Below, piece by piece: positions 47,883 to 56,804 of a stretch of 64,000 nt of DNA. Numbering within the stretch: position 1 is the first letter of the stretch; the number at the start of each line of letters is the position of its first letter. The position numbers and the translations under genes are program-made. Under the pieces are notes generated by a model that searched no databases, was not told the origin of the DNA, and worked only from the letters and a program-made list of their open reading frames with translations. The stretch covers positions 558,001-622,000 of the forward strand of contig NZ_JANFLT010000006.1 in the NCBI RefSeq assembly GCF_024385505.1, written 5' to 3'. The DNA is from Arthrobacter zhaoxinii (GTDB taxonomy: Bacteria > Actinomycetota > Actinomycetes > Actinomycetales > Micrococcaceae).

Positions 47883-49583
47883 ATGGATCAGCTCGGTAAC
47901 ACCGGACGGACAACCGAAGAGCAGTGCAGCGAAGACCAGCAGCCTGAGGGGCAAGCCGGTGAAGCGGATGCGCCCCGTGCGGCCTGCACTTTGTCGGTGT
48001 ACCGAGCTGAACTAACTGCCTCCGAGCCTGTTGGGACCGCAAACGCTGATGCGGGTGCCGACACCTCCGCTGCCACCACTGCCGAGGGCGACGCCGACGC
48101 CGGGGCCGGCACCGACGACGCAGAAACCGCATCTACAGAGCCTGAAGGCGCTGGCCTTATGGGTCCGGATGCCGGCGCTTTCCCGGACGGTTTCACCGGG
48201 ACATTGGCGTTGCAGAACCTCGAATCCTTTGACGCGCAGAGGGTCGGGGTAGCCCTGTCCCGGATGGCGCATTTGATGTCCTGGGTGCAGGCGCAGGAGG
48301 CCCGCCTGGTGAATCGGATGCAGGAAATCTTCCGGGACGATTTCCACGCCGCGTCGGGCAGTCTCGAACCCGGGATGGCGTTCAGCCTCGCGGCTTCTGA
48401 ATGCGCGGCCATCCTGAACGTCCCGCAGGTCACCGGGCAGCGGCTCCTTAGCGAAGCGATGAGCCTCTGCACGTCCCATACGGCGACCCTGACCGGGCTG
48501 GAGGACGGGCGCTTCTCGTACCAGCACGCGCAGGTGGTGATGGATCAGTGCCAGAACGTTCCCGCCACGCAGTTCCCGGAATTTGAGGCGGACCTGCTGA
48601 AGGCTGCAGAAGGCCAGACCCGTGCCCAGTTTGTCTGCAAAGCCCGGCGGCTGCGCGAGAGGAACTTTCCGGACACGATCGCCAAACGGCATCTGACCGC
48701 GTTCGAGCAACGCAAGGTCATCCTGGGCCGGGAAGAGGACGGCATGTCCTGCCTCTCCGCCTATCTGCAAGCGGCAGAAGCCCAACACATTTACACGTCG
48801 CTCAGCACTGCAGCACGGGGCGAACAAGCAGCCGGCGATGGCCGGACCACGGATCAGCTGCGTGCGGACATCCTGGCTCAGCTGCTGATGGGTGGCCTCC
48901 GATCAACGGGGGCCGGCGGGGTTGACAGCGGTGGCACGGGTGGTGGCCGCGGTGCGGGCGGTAAGGGTCAGGGAAAGGCAGATGTTGGCGGGACCGGTTG
49001 CGATGACTCCGGTGCCGTCCCGCGGGCCGAGATCATGGTCCTGATCAACGCCGAGACACTTTTCGGCGCCGATGACCAGCCGGCAGAGCTGCATGGCTAC
49101 GGACCCATCAGCGCCGAAGCCGCCCGCAGGCTCGCCCGGAACGCTGTCGGCTGGACCGGACTCGCCCAGAACCCGCAGACCGGAGAAATCCTGGGCGTGG
49201 GACGGCGACGGAAGGTACCGGCCGGACTCCGCCGCTGGCTCCGGGCGCGGGACGGAACCTGCAGGTTCCCGGGCTGCCGGGTGAGCACCGCGAATTCGGA
49301 CATCGACCACACGACCGACTGGGCCCGCGGCGGCCCGACCGATCACGGAAACCTGGAACACCTCTGCCGACGCCACCACCGGTTCAAGACCCTGGGTTAT
49401 TGGAAGGCCTGCCAGCCCACCCCCGGAGTTATTGTGTGGACGTCGCCGACCGGACGCGTCTACCGGACCGATCCCTTTTTGGAACTGGACCTACCGGGTC
49501 CGGCATTGGATCGGAGTGGACATCCCAGACCGAAGGATTCAGGGCAGGACGGTTCCCGGCAGGAGCAGGCACCGCCATTCTGA
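47883..49583 (+). CDS. DUF222/HNH endonuclease (13E12-repeat type)
   Basis: A 566-residue protein of the family common in Actinobacteria as many paralogues (13E12 repeat in mycobacteria). The DUF222 part (about 95-330) has FDAQRVGVALSRMAHLMSW, LNVPQVTGQRLLSEAMSLC and FSYQHAQVVMDQCQNVP. The C-terminal HNH domain (about 435-500) reads LRARDGTCRFPGCRVSTANSDIDHTTDWARGGPT and NLEHLCRRHHRFKTL, with conserved His residues for metal and catalysis, so it may be active on DNA. Between the two lies a Gly/Ser-rich insertion (TGGGRGAGGKGQGKADVGG). The N-terminus is acidic and Ala/Thr-rich. It might be a selfish element, but no intron is present. Confidence 0.9.
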   Translation: MDQLGNTGRTTEEQCSEDQQPEGQAGEADAPRAACTLSVYRAELTASEPVGTANADAGADTSAATTAEGDADAGAGTDDAETASTEPEGAGLMGPDAGAFPDGFTGTLALQNLESFDAQRVGVALSRMAHLMSWVQAQEARLVNRMQEIFRDDFHAASGSLEPGMAFSLAASECAAILNVPQVTGQRLLSEAMSLCTSHTATLTGLEDGRFSYQHAQVVMDQCQNVPATQFPEFEADLLKAAEGQTRAQFVCKARRLRERNFPDTIAKRHLTAFEQRKVILGREEDGMSCLSAYLQAAEAQHIYTSLSTAARGEQAAGDGRTTDQLRADILAQLLMGGLRSTGAGGVDSGGTGGGRGAGGKGQGKADVGGTGCDDSGAVPRAEIMVLINAETLFGADDQPAELHGYGPISAEAARRLARNAVGWTGLAQNPQTGEILGVGRRRKVPAGLRRWLRARDGTCRFPGCRVSTANSDIDHTTDWARGGPTDHGNLEHLCRRHHRFKTLGYWKACQPTPGVIVWTSPTGRVYRTDPFLELDLPGPALDRSGHPRPKDSGQDGSRQEQAPPF

Positions 49584-49598
49584 GGCTCGTCTCCCGGG

Positions 49599-50348
49599 CT
49601 ACCGCCGGGCAGCCACAATGATTTCCCGGCTGGACGCTTCCACGAATGGACCGCCCGCCCAATCTCCGTACCAGTCCACGGAGCGGAAACCGGCCCGATC
49701 CAGCAGATCCTTCAGCACCTCCGCCCGCATAAACTTCAGCGTGCTGCGGCTGACGAACCGCTCGCCGTCGGACCGGAAGACGGTACGGTCCTCGAAGGTG
49801 ACCAACGCGCCGTCGGGCTGGTCCTCCACCGAGATCAGCTCCCATTCCACCTCGAGCGTTCCCGCAGAAGATTCAGAGACCGACGGGCCGGCATTGCCGC
49901 TGTCCCACTCCAGCCAGGCTTTCGCCACAGGGTTCCGGGTCTCGAAATAGAAGGTTCCCCCGGGGGCCAGCCGGGACCGAAGAGCCGTCAGGGTTTCGAG
50001 GATCTCGGCCTCCGTGAGGAGGCACTGAAACGCATGCCCGGTCATCACTGCAGCATCAAACGGACCCGGAGGCAGATCCACAGCGGTGCCCTGCAGCCAG
50101 GTGACCCGCTCGCCGCCGGCGCGCGCCCGCGCCGCCTCCAGCATGCCGGAGGCAGGATCGATGCCGGTCAACGTGTGGCCCGACAGCGCCAGCCGCACGG
50201 CGAAGCTGCCGGTGCCGCATCCGACGTCGGCGATGCGGAGCGGTTCATCGCCGATCAGACCTGCGTAAAAGTCGGTGTCCCATTGCCCGGCATTGTCTTC
50301 GTCGTAGAGAGCTACGAGCCGCGGCTCGTTGTAGACCGTGTCAACCAT
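49599..50348 (-). CDS. SAM-dependent methyltransferase
   Basis: A 249-residue class I methyltransferase. The SAM motif I is RIADVGCGTGSFAVRLAL (near residue 42-60), with motif II TLTGIDPASGMLEAARARA, and the post-motif DAAVMTGHAFQCLLTEAEI. The middle has LAPGGTFYFETRNPVAKAW and the C-terminus a strand-rich part with STLKFMRAEVLKDLLDRAGF. I use the ATG at 50348, which has GGGGGAATA upstream; extra N-terminal sequence reads as noise. The substrate is unknown. It is convergent with the HNH gene (15 bases) and divergent from the TraR-type gene. Confidence 0.88.
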   Translation of the reverse strand: MVDTVYNEPRLVALYDEDNAGQWDTDFYAGLIGDEPLRIADVGCGTGSFAVRLALSGHTLTGIDPASGMLEAARARAGGERVTWLQGTAVDLPPGPFDAAVMTGHAFQCLLTEAEILETLTALRSRLAPGGTFYFETRNPVAKAWLEWDSGNAGPSVSESSAGTLEVEWELISVEDQPDGALVTFEDRTVFRSDGERFVSRSTLKFMRAEVLKDLLDRAGFRSVDWYGDWAGGPFVEASSREIIVAARR

Positions 50349-50500
50349 TATTCCCCCGGATTTCGGACAGCTGACCCGAATCCTACCGGGATTAAGCCCT
50401 GAGGAAAGGACCGCCTCCGGAGGCCCTTTTCCCCGTTCCGGAGCCGGATAATTTATCCCGATGCATCCCGTGCAGCACCGACTCACAGGAGGAAAAACGC

Positions 50501-50887
50501 ATGCCTAAGAAAGCACCCACGGCCCCGCCGGAACTCGACGCCGCCTACTTTGCCCGCCTGATCGACGAACGGATGGAACACACCCGTGAACAGATCACCA
50601 CGCTCACCGCGGTGATCCGTGAAGTCACGCTGGCAGCCAAGGACATCCCGGCGGATGACGAACACGATCCCGAAGGAACCACCGTGTCCGTGGAGCGCGC
50701 CAACGAAGTAGCACTGCTGGCCGCAGCGGAAGCATCACTGATCGAACTGATGGAGGCGCGGGAACGCCTGGCCGCGGACGGCTACGGAATCTGCGAACGC
50801 TGCGGGACGGCGATCCCGGCGGCACGGCTCGAAATCCGGCCCGAAACCCGCTTCTGCGTGGAGTGTGCAGCAGCCCGCCGACGGTAG
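50501..50887 (+). CDS. TraR/DksA-type C4 zinc-finger protein
   Basis: A 128-residue protein of the DksA/TraR family. It has a long coiled-coil lead (ELDAAYFARLIDERMEHTREQ... to VERANEVALLAAAEASLIELMEARERL) followed by the zinc finger CERCGTAIPAARLEIRPETRFCVECAAARRR with Cys-x2-Cys and Cys-x2-Cys. DksA-type proteins bind RNA polymerase secondary channel and help in the stringent response, but short ones may act otherwise. The ribosome site AGGAGG is present. It stands alone between the methyltransferase and the acetyltransferase. Confidence 0.9.
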   Translation: MPKKAPTAPPELDAAYFARLIDERMEHTREQITTLTAVIREVTLAAKDIPADDEHDPEGTTVSVERANEVALLAAAEASLIELMEARERLAADGYGICERCGTAIPAARLEIRPETRFCVECAAARRR

Positions 50888-51005
50888 TTCAGCAACAGGA
50901 AGGAGTCAGAGGCTGTGCGCCGTCTCACCGCCGTCCGGAAACCCACCGGAGCGGCGATAGAATCTACGTGCACTTCAACCATGACTTTAAGGATCCGTAC
51001 CACGC

Positions 51006-51500
51006 ATGAGCATCACCATCCGGCTTGCCACCGAGGCTGACTTTGACGACATCCGCCGGATTACCCGTGAGGCTTACCTGCACGGCAATCACATCGAGGC
51101 CGACAATCCCTACGTCAAGGAACTGGAAAACGTCGAGGACCGGGCCAAGCACACCGAGCTGTGGGTCGCCGAGCTCGACGGCAAGGTGGCAGCTTCCGCC
51201 GCCATCACCTATGCCGGCCAGCCCTACACGGACATCGCCGTTGAAGGCGAACTCGAATTCCGGATGCTCGCCGTGGATCCGACCCTCCAGCGCGCGGGAG
51301 TGGGCCGCGCAATGGTTAACGCCATTGTCGATTACGCCCGGAACAAGGACGGCATCGAGGCGGTCAGCCTCACCAGCATGACCACCATGCTGAACGCGCA
51401 CGCCCTCTACCTGTCCTGCGGGTTTGAACGCGTTCCGGAGCGGGACTGGACCGTTCCCGGCGAGGACTACATTCTCTGGGTGTTCCGCAAGGCGGTCTAG
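51006..51500 (+). CDS. GNAT-family N-acetyltransferase
   Basis: A 164-residue cytoplasmic acetyl-CoA-dependent acetyltransferase. Motif B/A segments: ITIRLATEADFDDIRRITREAYL (start of fold), LEFRMLAVDPTLQRAGVGRAMV (the R/Q-x-x-G-x-G/A acetyl-CoA loop, QRAGVG), and ALYLSCGFERVPERDWTV at the end. Substrate unknown; these often act on amino groups of small molecules or proteins. The start at 51006 gives a complete fold. It is followed by a strong terminator (51524-51559), so it is not in the gatCAB operon despite its position. Confidence 0.9.
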   Translation: MSITIRLATEADFDDIRRITREAYLHGNHIEADNPYVKELENVEDRAKHTELWVAELDGKVAASAAITYAGQPYTDIAVEGELEFRMLAVDPTLQRAGVGRAMVNAIVDYARNKDGIEAVSLTSMTTMLNAHALYLSCGFERVPERDWTVPGEDYILWVFRKAV

Positions 51501-51523
51501 TTCTCCGTCAGTACGCGGCCCCG

Positions 51524-51559
51524 GCCGTCCCGGTGCCCGACGGCGCCGGGACGGCTTTT
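51524..51559 (+). terminator. Terminator between acetyltransferase and gatC
   Basis: Stem GCCGTCCCGG (51524-51533) with CCGGGACGGC (51546-51555), followed by TTTT. It ends the acetyltransferase transcript; the gatCAB promoter must lie between it and 51673. Confidence 0.85.
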
Positions 51560-51672
51560 GCGTGCCGGCAGCGTGTGGCGGCGGCCTCCATGCCCTGCCC
51601 CGAAACGCCGTAGACTGGAACGGATACCGGCGTAAAGCCGAAAAACGTTCCTAAAAGACGCATGGGAGACTC

Positions 51673-51969
51673 ATGTCTGAGATCAATCGTGAGGCTGTGG
51701 CGCATCTGGCGCGGCTGGCCCACATTGAGATGACCAACGACGAGCTGGACAAGATGGCCGGCGAACTCGATGTCATCGTGGATTCGATCAAATCCGTAAG
51801 CGAAGTTGCCGGCGAGGACATCCCGGCAACCTCCCACCCCATCCCGCTGGTCAACGTTTTCCGTGAAGACGTTGTGGGGCAGACGCTGACCAATGAAGAA
51901 GCCCTGTCCGGCGCCCCGGACAATGCCGCCGGCCGCTTCAAGGTCCCTGCCATCCTGGATGAGGAGTAA
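51673..51969 (+). CDS. gatC: Asp/Glu-tRNA amidotransferase subunit C
   Basis: A 98-residue subunit that wraps round GatA and GatB in the amidotransferase that corrects Glu-tRNA(Gln) and Asp-tRNA(Asn). It begins with [25 protein letters not shown] and has [48 protein letters not shown] in pieces, all typical of GatC. GGGAG lies before the ATG. It is the first gene of gatCAB, followed after 8 bases by gatA. Its presence implies the organism lacks glutaminyl-tRNA synthetase (expected in Actinobacteria). Confidence 0.95.
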   Translation: MSEINREAVAHLARLAHIEMTNDELDKMAGELDVIVDSIKSVSEVAGEDIPATSHPIPLVNVFREDVVGQTLTNEEALSGAPDNAAGRFKVPAILDEE

Positions 51970-51977
51970 AAGCTTCC

Positions 51978-53480
51978 ATGAGTGAACTGATTACATCAAG
52001 CGCCGCACAGCTGGCCGCCAAGCTGGCTGCCGGTGAAGTGTCCGCCGTCGAGGTCACCCAGGCCCACCTGGACCGCATCGCCGAAGTGGACGGCGCCATC
52101 AACGCCTTCCTGCACGTCAACACCGACGAGGCGCTGCAGGTTGCCGCCGACGTCGACAAGGCCCGCGCCGCCGGCGAGGAACTGCACGAACTGGCCGGCG
52201 TCCCCATCGCCATCAAGGACCTGATCGTCACCAAGGGCCAGCCCACCACGGCCGGCTCCAAGATGCTCGAGGGCTGGATGAGCCCCTACGACGCCACGGT
52301 GATCTCGAAGATCCGTGCCGCCCGCATGCCGATGCTGGGTAAGACCAACCTGGACGAGTTCGCCATGGGCTCCTCCACGGAGCACTCCGCGTACGGCCCC
52401 ACCCGCAACCCGTGGGACCTGGACCGCATCCCCGGCGGCTCCGGCGGCGGGTCAGCTGCCGCCGTCGCCGCTTTCGAAGCGCCGCTGGCACTGGGCACCG
52501 ACACGGGCGGATCCATCCGCCAGCCGGCCTCCGTCACCGGTTCGGTGGGCGTGAAGCCCACCTACGGCGGTGTCTCCCGCTACGGCGCCATCGCCATGGC
52601 CTCCTCGCTGGACCAGATCGGCCCGGTCTCCCGCACCGTGCTGGATGCTGCACTGCTGCAGGAAGTCATCGGCGGCCACGACCCCCGCGACTCCACCTCC
52701 CTGACGGACCCCGTGGGTTCGCTGGCCGACGCCGCCCGTAACGGCAGCGTTGCCGGGATGCGGATCGGCGTCATCAAGGAACTGCAGGGCGAAGGCTACG
52801 AAGCCGGCGTCCAGGCCCGATTTACCGAGTCCCTGGAACTGCTGCGGGATGCCGGAGCGGAAATCGTTGAGGTCTCCTGCCCCAACTTCAAGTACGCACT
52901 CGGTGCCTACTACCTGATCATGCCGTCCGAGGCCTCCTCGAACCTGGCCAAGTACGACGGCGTCCGGTACGGCATGCGCGAGCTGCCCGCCGAGCCGCCG
53001 CTGACCATCGAACGCGTCATGGGTGCCACCCGCGCCGCCGGCTTCGGCGACGAGGTCAAGCGCCGCATCATCCTGGGCACCTACGCCCTGTCCGCCGGTT
53101 ACTACGACGCCTACTACGGCTCGGCCCAGAAGGTGCGCACCCTGATCCAGCGCGACTTCAACGCCGCCTTCGCCCAGGCCGACGTGCTCATTTCCCCGAC
53201 CTCGCCCAACACGGCGTTCAAGCTGGGCGAAAAGCTGGACGATCCGCTGGCCATGTACCTGAACGACGTCGCCACCATCCCGGCCAACATGGCCGGCGTC
53301 CCGGGCATCTCCATCCCCGGCGGCCTGTCCGACGGGCTGCCCGTCGGCATCCAGTTCCTGGCCCCGGCCCGCGAAGACATCCGCCTCTACCGTGCCGGCG
53401 CAGCCCTGGAGAGCATGCTGGAACAGAAGTGGGGCGGCCCGCTGCTGGCCTCGGCACCCGTACTCGGAGGAGTGAAGTAA
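51978..53480 (+). CDS. gatA: Asp/Glu-tRNA amidotransferase subunit A
   Basis: A 500-residue glutaminase subunit that releases ammonia from glutamine or asparagine for the tRNA-bound Glu/Asp. It is an amidase-signature enzyme: the catalytic Lys80 is in [10 protein letters not shown], the Ser loop [13 protein letters not shown], and the nucleophile region [27 protein letters not shown] and [26 protein letters not shown] are further family segments. Length is normal. It follows gatC by 8 bases and its TAA is directly followed by the gatB ATG. Confidence 0.97.
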   Translation: MSELITSSAAQLAAKLAAGEVSAVEVTQAHLDRIAEVDGAINAFLHVNTDEALQVAADVDKARAAGEELHELAGVPIAIKDLIVTKGQPTTAGSKMLEGWMSPYDATVISKIRAARMPMLGKTNLDEFAMGSSTEHSAYGPTRNPWDLDRIPGGSGGGSAAAVAAFEAPLALGTDTGGSIRQPASVTGSVGVKPTYGGVSRYGAIAMASSLDQIGPVSRTVLDAALLQEVIGGHDPRDSTSLTDPVGSLADAARNGSVAGMRIGVIKELQGEGYEAGVQARFTESLELLRDAGAEIVEVSCPNFKYALGAYYLIMPSEASSNLAKYDGVRYGMRELPAEPPLTIERVMGATRAAGFGDEVKRRIILGTYALSAGYYDAYYGSAQKVRTLIQRDFNAAFAQADVLISPTSPNTAFKLGEKLDDPLAMYLNDVATIPANMAGVPGISIPGGLSDGLPVGIQFLAPAREDIRLYRAGAALESMLEQKWGGPLLASAPVLGGVK

Positions 53481-54998
53481 ATGTCCGTCCATATCCAGGA
53501 TGAAACCCTGTCCTTCGAAGAGGCCATGGAGAAGTACGATCCGGTGCTGGGGTTCGAGGTCCATGTGGAGCTGAACACCAAGACCAAGATGTTCTCCGAC
53601 GCCCCGAACATCTTCGGCGACGAGCCCAACACTGCCGTCACCCCGGTGGACCTGGGCATGCCCGGCGTGCTGCCGGTGGTGAACAAGACCGCTGTGGAGT
53701 ACTCGATCCTCATCGGCCTGGCGCTGAACTGCAAGATCGCCGAAACCTGCACCTTCGCCCGGAAGCAGTACTTCTACCCGGACACACCCAAGAACTTCCA
53801 GACCTCCCAGTACGAAGACCCCATCGCGTACGACGGTTACCTGGACATCGAGCTCGAAGACGGCACTGTGTTCCGCGTCGAGATTGAACGCGCCCACATG
53901 GAGGAAGACGCCGGCAAGCTGACGCACATGGGCGGCGCAGCCGGCCGCATCCAGGGCGCCGACTTCTCCCTGGTGGACTACAACCGCGCCGGCGTTCCGC
54001 TGGTCGAGATTGTCACCAAGCCGATCGAAGGCGCCGGATCGCGTGCCCCCGAACTGGCCAAGGCCTACGTGGCCGCCATCCGGGAAATCGTGAAGAACCT
54101 CGGAGTTTCCGACGCGAAGATGGAGCGGGGCAACGTCCGCTGCGACGCCAACGTGTCGCTGCGCCCGTACGGCCAGGAAAAGTTCGGCACGCGGTCGGAA
54201 ACGAAGAACGTGAACTCGCTGCGCGCCGTCGAACGCGCCGTCCGCTTCGAGATCCAGCGTCACGCCGCCGTCCTGGACTCCGGCAACTCGATTGTCCAGG
54301 AGACCCGGCACTGGCACGAGGACACCCGCTCCACCACCTCGGGCCGGCCGAAGTCCGACGCCGATGACTACCGGTACTTCCCGGAACCTGACCTCCTGCC
54401 CGTGGTCACCACCACGGAATGGATCGAAGAGCTGCGCTCCCGCCTGCCCGAGCCGCCGGCCGAACGCCGCAAGCGGCTCAAGGAAGACTGGGGCTACTCC
54501 GACGCCGAGTTCCGCGACGTCGTCAACGCCGGAGTCATGGAAGCCATCGAGGAAACCATTGCCGCCGGCGCTTCGGCGCAGGTAGCCCGCAAGTGGTGGA
54601 TGGGCGAAGTCGCCCGCCGTGCCAAGGAAGCCGAAGTGGACCCGGTCGACGTCGGCGTCACGCCGGAGCTGATCGTGGAACTGGACCGCCTGGTCCAGGC
54701 CGGCAAAATCAACGACAAGCTGGCCCGCCAGGTCCTCGACGGCGTCCTCGCCGGCGAAGGCACCCCGGAGGAAGTCATCGACACGCGCGGCCTGGCCGTG
54801 GTGTCCGACGACGGCCCCCTCCTCGAGGCGATCGATGCGGCCCTTGCGGCCCAGCCGGACGTCGCGGACAAGATCCGCGGCGGCAAGGTCCAGGCCGTCG
54901 GCGCCATCGTGGGCGGCGTGATGAAGGCCACCCGCGGACAGGCCGACGCCGGCCGCGTCCGCGAGCTGATCCTGGAACGTCTCGGTGTACAGGGCTAA
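53481..54998 (+). CDS. gatB: Asp/Glu-tRNA amidotransferase subunit B
   Basis: A 505-residue subunit that activates the carboxyl group of Glu/Asp on tRNA with ATP. It starts with ETLSFEEAMEKYDPVLGFEVHVELNTKTKMF, has the conserved YFYPDTPKNFQTSQYEDPIA, the ammonia-tunnel residues in HMEEDAGKLTHM, KNVNSLRAVERAVRFEI and, in the last third, the YqeY-like C-terminal domain (GKINDKLARQVLDGVLAGEGTPEEVIDTRGLAVVSDD). The ATG directly follows the gatA stop (no gap), so it is translated by coupling. A terminator follows at 55019. Confidence 0.97.
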   Translation: MSVHIQDETLSFEEAMEKYDPVLGFEVHVELNTKTKMFSDAPNIFGDEPNTAVTPVDLGMPGVLPVVNKTAVEYSILIGLALNCKIAETCTFARKQYFYPDTPKNFQTSQYEDPIAYDGYLDIELEDGTVFRVEIERAHMEEDAGKLTHMGGAAGRIQGADFSLVDYNRAGVPLVEIVTKPIEGAGSRAPELAKAYVAAIREIVKNLGVSDAKMERGNVRCDANVSLRPYGQEKFGTRSETKNVNSLRAVERAVRFEIQRHAAVLDSGNSIVQETRHWHEDTRSTTSGRPKSDADDYRYFPEPDLLPVVTTTEWIEELRSRLPEPPAERRKRLKEDWGYSDAEFRDVVNAGVMEAIEETIAAGASAQVARKWWMGEVARRAKEAEVDPVDVGVTPELIVELDRLVQAGKINDKLARQVLDGVLAGEGTPEEVIDTRGLAVVSDDGPLLEAIDAALAAQPDVADKIRGGKVQAVGAIVGGVMKATRGQADAGRVRELILERLGVQG

Positions 54999-55018
54999 CG
55001 TACCCGGAGATTGACGGG

Positions 55019-55054
55019 GGACCCCGGCAGGCATTGTGCCTGCCGGGGTCCTTT
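55019..55054 (+). terminator. Terminator of the gatCAB operon
   Basis: A 15-base-pair stem (GGACCCCGGCAGGCA at 55019-55033 with its complement ending at 55051) with a three-base TTG loop and trailing TTT. Confidence 0.85.
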
Positions 55055-55096
55055 ACATTGGTGACCCGCCGCACACCCGGCGGGTACGCTGGCGCA

Positions 55097-55996
55097 ATGG
55101 CCAACCTTCCCGCAGCTGAAATCGCCGCCGACCCCGCCCTCGTGCGGCAGCTCGTGGAGGAGCAGCATCCGGAGCTGGGCGGTCAGACCCTGCAGCAGGT
55201 CGCCAGCGGATGGGACAACTACATTTACCGGCTCGGCACCGACTATGCCGTGCGGCTCCCGCGCCGACGGACCGCCGCCGGACTGACGGCCAACGAACAG
55301 CGCTGGCTCCCGCAGCTGACCTCCGATGTGCCCGTATCGACCTCCGCACCGCTGTTCTGCGGGGCACCGTGCGAGCTCTACCCCTGGCCGTGGAGCATCA
55401 CTGCCTGGTTTGACGGCCAGGACGTGTCCCTCTCGCCCCGCGACCGCAACGTTGCCCTGGCCGAACCGCTGGCCCGTTTCCTTAATGCCTTCCACCGTCC
55501 GGCCCCGCCGGATTTCCCCCGCAACCCCGTCCGCGGCGGACCGCTGTCCGGCCGGGACGAAGCCGTACAGGGCCGGCTGAACAGCGGCATGGTGCCCCAC
55601 GCCGCCCGGGTGCAGGAACTCTGGGACGAAGCCCAGGACATCCCGGCCTGGACCGGACCACCGCTGTGGCTGCACGGAGACCTGCACCCCGCGAATCTCG
55701 TGGCCAAGGACAACACCCTGCAGGCGGTCATCGATTTCGGCGACCTCACCGCCGGTGACCCGGCCACCGACCTCGCCGCGGCCTGGCTGGTGTTCGACGC
55801 CGAGGGCCGGGCCGGATTCCGCGCCGCCCTGGGCAGCCAGTACGACGGCGACCCGCACGTCTGGGAGCGGGCCCGCGGCTGGGCGGTCTGCATGGCCACC
55901 ATTCTGCTGGCCAATTCCGACGATGCCCCCGGACTGTACCTGGTGGGCTCGGAAACACTGATGGAAATTCTCACCGGCGACCGGGAAAGGTTCTAG
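55097..55996 (+). CDS. Phosphotransferase-family (APH) kinase-like protein
   Basis: A 299-residue kinase-like protein of the APH fold. Nucleotide-binding SGWDNYIYRLGTDYAVRLPRR is at the N-terminus, the catalytic loop LWLHGDLHPANLVAKDN gives the base Asp195, and the metal motif is VIDFGDLTAGDPATDLAAAWL. This HGDLHPxN...DFGD pattern is typical of a sugar/macrolide-type phosphotransferase group. The substrate is unknown. It begins the tight series 55097-57961: the PP2C-like gene starts 5 bases after its stop. ATG at 55097 has no strong ribosome site. It is not proof of antibiotic resistance. Confidence 0.88.
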   Translation: MANLPAAEIAADPALVRQLVEEQHPELGGQTLQQVASGWDNYIYRLGTDYAVRLPRRRTAAGLTANEQRWLPQLTSDVPVSTSAPLFCGAPCELYPWPWSITAWFDGQDVSLSPRDRNVALAEPLARFLNAFHRPAPPDFPRNPVRGGPLSGRDEAVQGRLNSGMVPHAARVQELWDEAQDIPAWTGPPLWLHGDLHPANLVAKDNTLQAVIDFGDLTAGDPATDLAAAWLVFDAEGRAGFRAALGSQYDGDPHVWERARGWAVCMATILLANSDDAPGLYLVGSETLMEILTGDRERF

Positions 55997-56000
55997 CCCC

Positions 56001-56804
56001 GTGGCGGCCAGCAGCTGGAAGCACTCTGTCCGGATCTCCACCGAAGGCGACGGGCACGTGCAGGAAGATACCTGCGGGTACGCGGCCGGCACGGCCTGGG
56101 TGATCGACGGTGCCAGCGTACTGCTGCCCCAGCTGGGACTGCCCGGGCCTTCGGACCCGGCCTGGTATGCCCGGAACCTGGACCTGCTGTTGACCGATGC
56201 CGCGGTGGCTGCCGGTCCCGCCTCCGGCGTGTGCTCCGCTCCGGAGGTGCTGGCGGAAGCCTTGACCCGGATGGATCAGCTGGCCGGCACGGTGGCGGGG
56301 GAGGAACGGATCCGGTTTCCTTCCGCTGCGCTGTGCCTGGCCCAGCTCACGCGGGACGGCGTGGAGATCCTCGCACTGGCGGACTGCCATGCGGTGGTGG
56401 AACTGGAGGACGGTTCATCGGTCCATGTCACCCACGAACCGGCCGATATCCGGATCGGCACCGAACATTCGGCGGACCCGGTGCGGGAACGCGAACTGCG
56501 GGTGCTGGACCGGCAGCTGCGCAACACCCCTGGCCGGCTGTGGGTGGCCCGCCGGGAACCTGAAGCCGCGTACCAGGCGCACACCGTCCGGCTTGGTCCG
56601 GCGCGGCGGGTTGTCCTTGCCTCCGACGGTGCCTGGCGGGCGGTTGAACTGGGCATCGTGGACGGGCCGGACGGCTTTCTGATGGCGGCAGCCTCACCGG
56701 TCGCCGCCCAGGAGCTGCTGCTGGCCCTGCGGACCCTGCAGGCAGAGCTGGGCGAGGACGCCGACGACGCGACCATCCTCACGCTGGAAAGGATTTCCCC
56801 ATGA
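56001..56804 (+). CDS. PP2C-like phosphatase protein
   Basis: A 267-residue PP2C-like protein. It has the start segment HVQEDTCGYAAGTAWVIDGASVL (the R-x-x-N-E-D..D-G region; the first Asp is present as VIDGAS), LALADCHAVVELEDG in place of GD-S-x, VLASDGAWRAVELGI (the SDG motif) and DDATILTLERI (the DD-N-x-T motif). So three metal-binding Asp remain but the sequence is divergent, perhaps acting on a particular partner. GTG start at 56001. It overlaps the following FAD oxidoreductase by 4 bases and follows the kinase-like gene by 5 bases, suggesting a small signalling or resistance operon. Function unknown. Confidence 0.78.
   Translation: MAASSWKHSVRISTEGDGHVQEDTCGYAAGTAWVIDGASVLLPQLGLPGPSDPAWYARNLDLLLTDAAVAAGPASGVCSAPEVLAEALTRMDQLAGTVAGEERIRFPSAALCLAQLTRDGVEILALADCHAVVELEDGSSVHVTHEPADIRIGTEHSADPVRERELRVLDRQLRNTPGRLWVARREPEAAYQAHTVRLGPARRVVLASDGAWRAVELGIVDGPDGFLMAAASPVAAQELLLALRTLQAELGEDADDATILTLERISP

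Noticed and set aside
47883-49583. Homing endonuclease of an intron or intein
   Set aside because: The DUF222-HNH protein is free-standing with no split host gene, as for its many actinobacterial paralogues.
52452-55034. An 860-codon open frame antisense to gatA and gatB
   Set aside because: Same artefact of GC-rich coding; the translation is Gly/Gln/Asp/His-rich without domains, and gatAB are certain.
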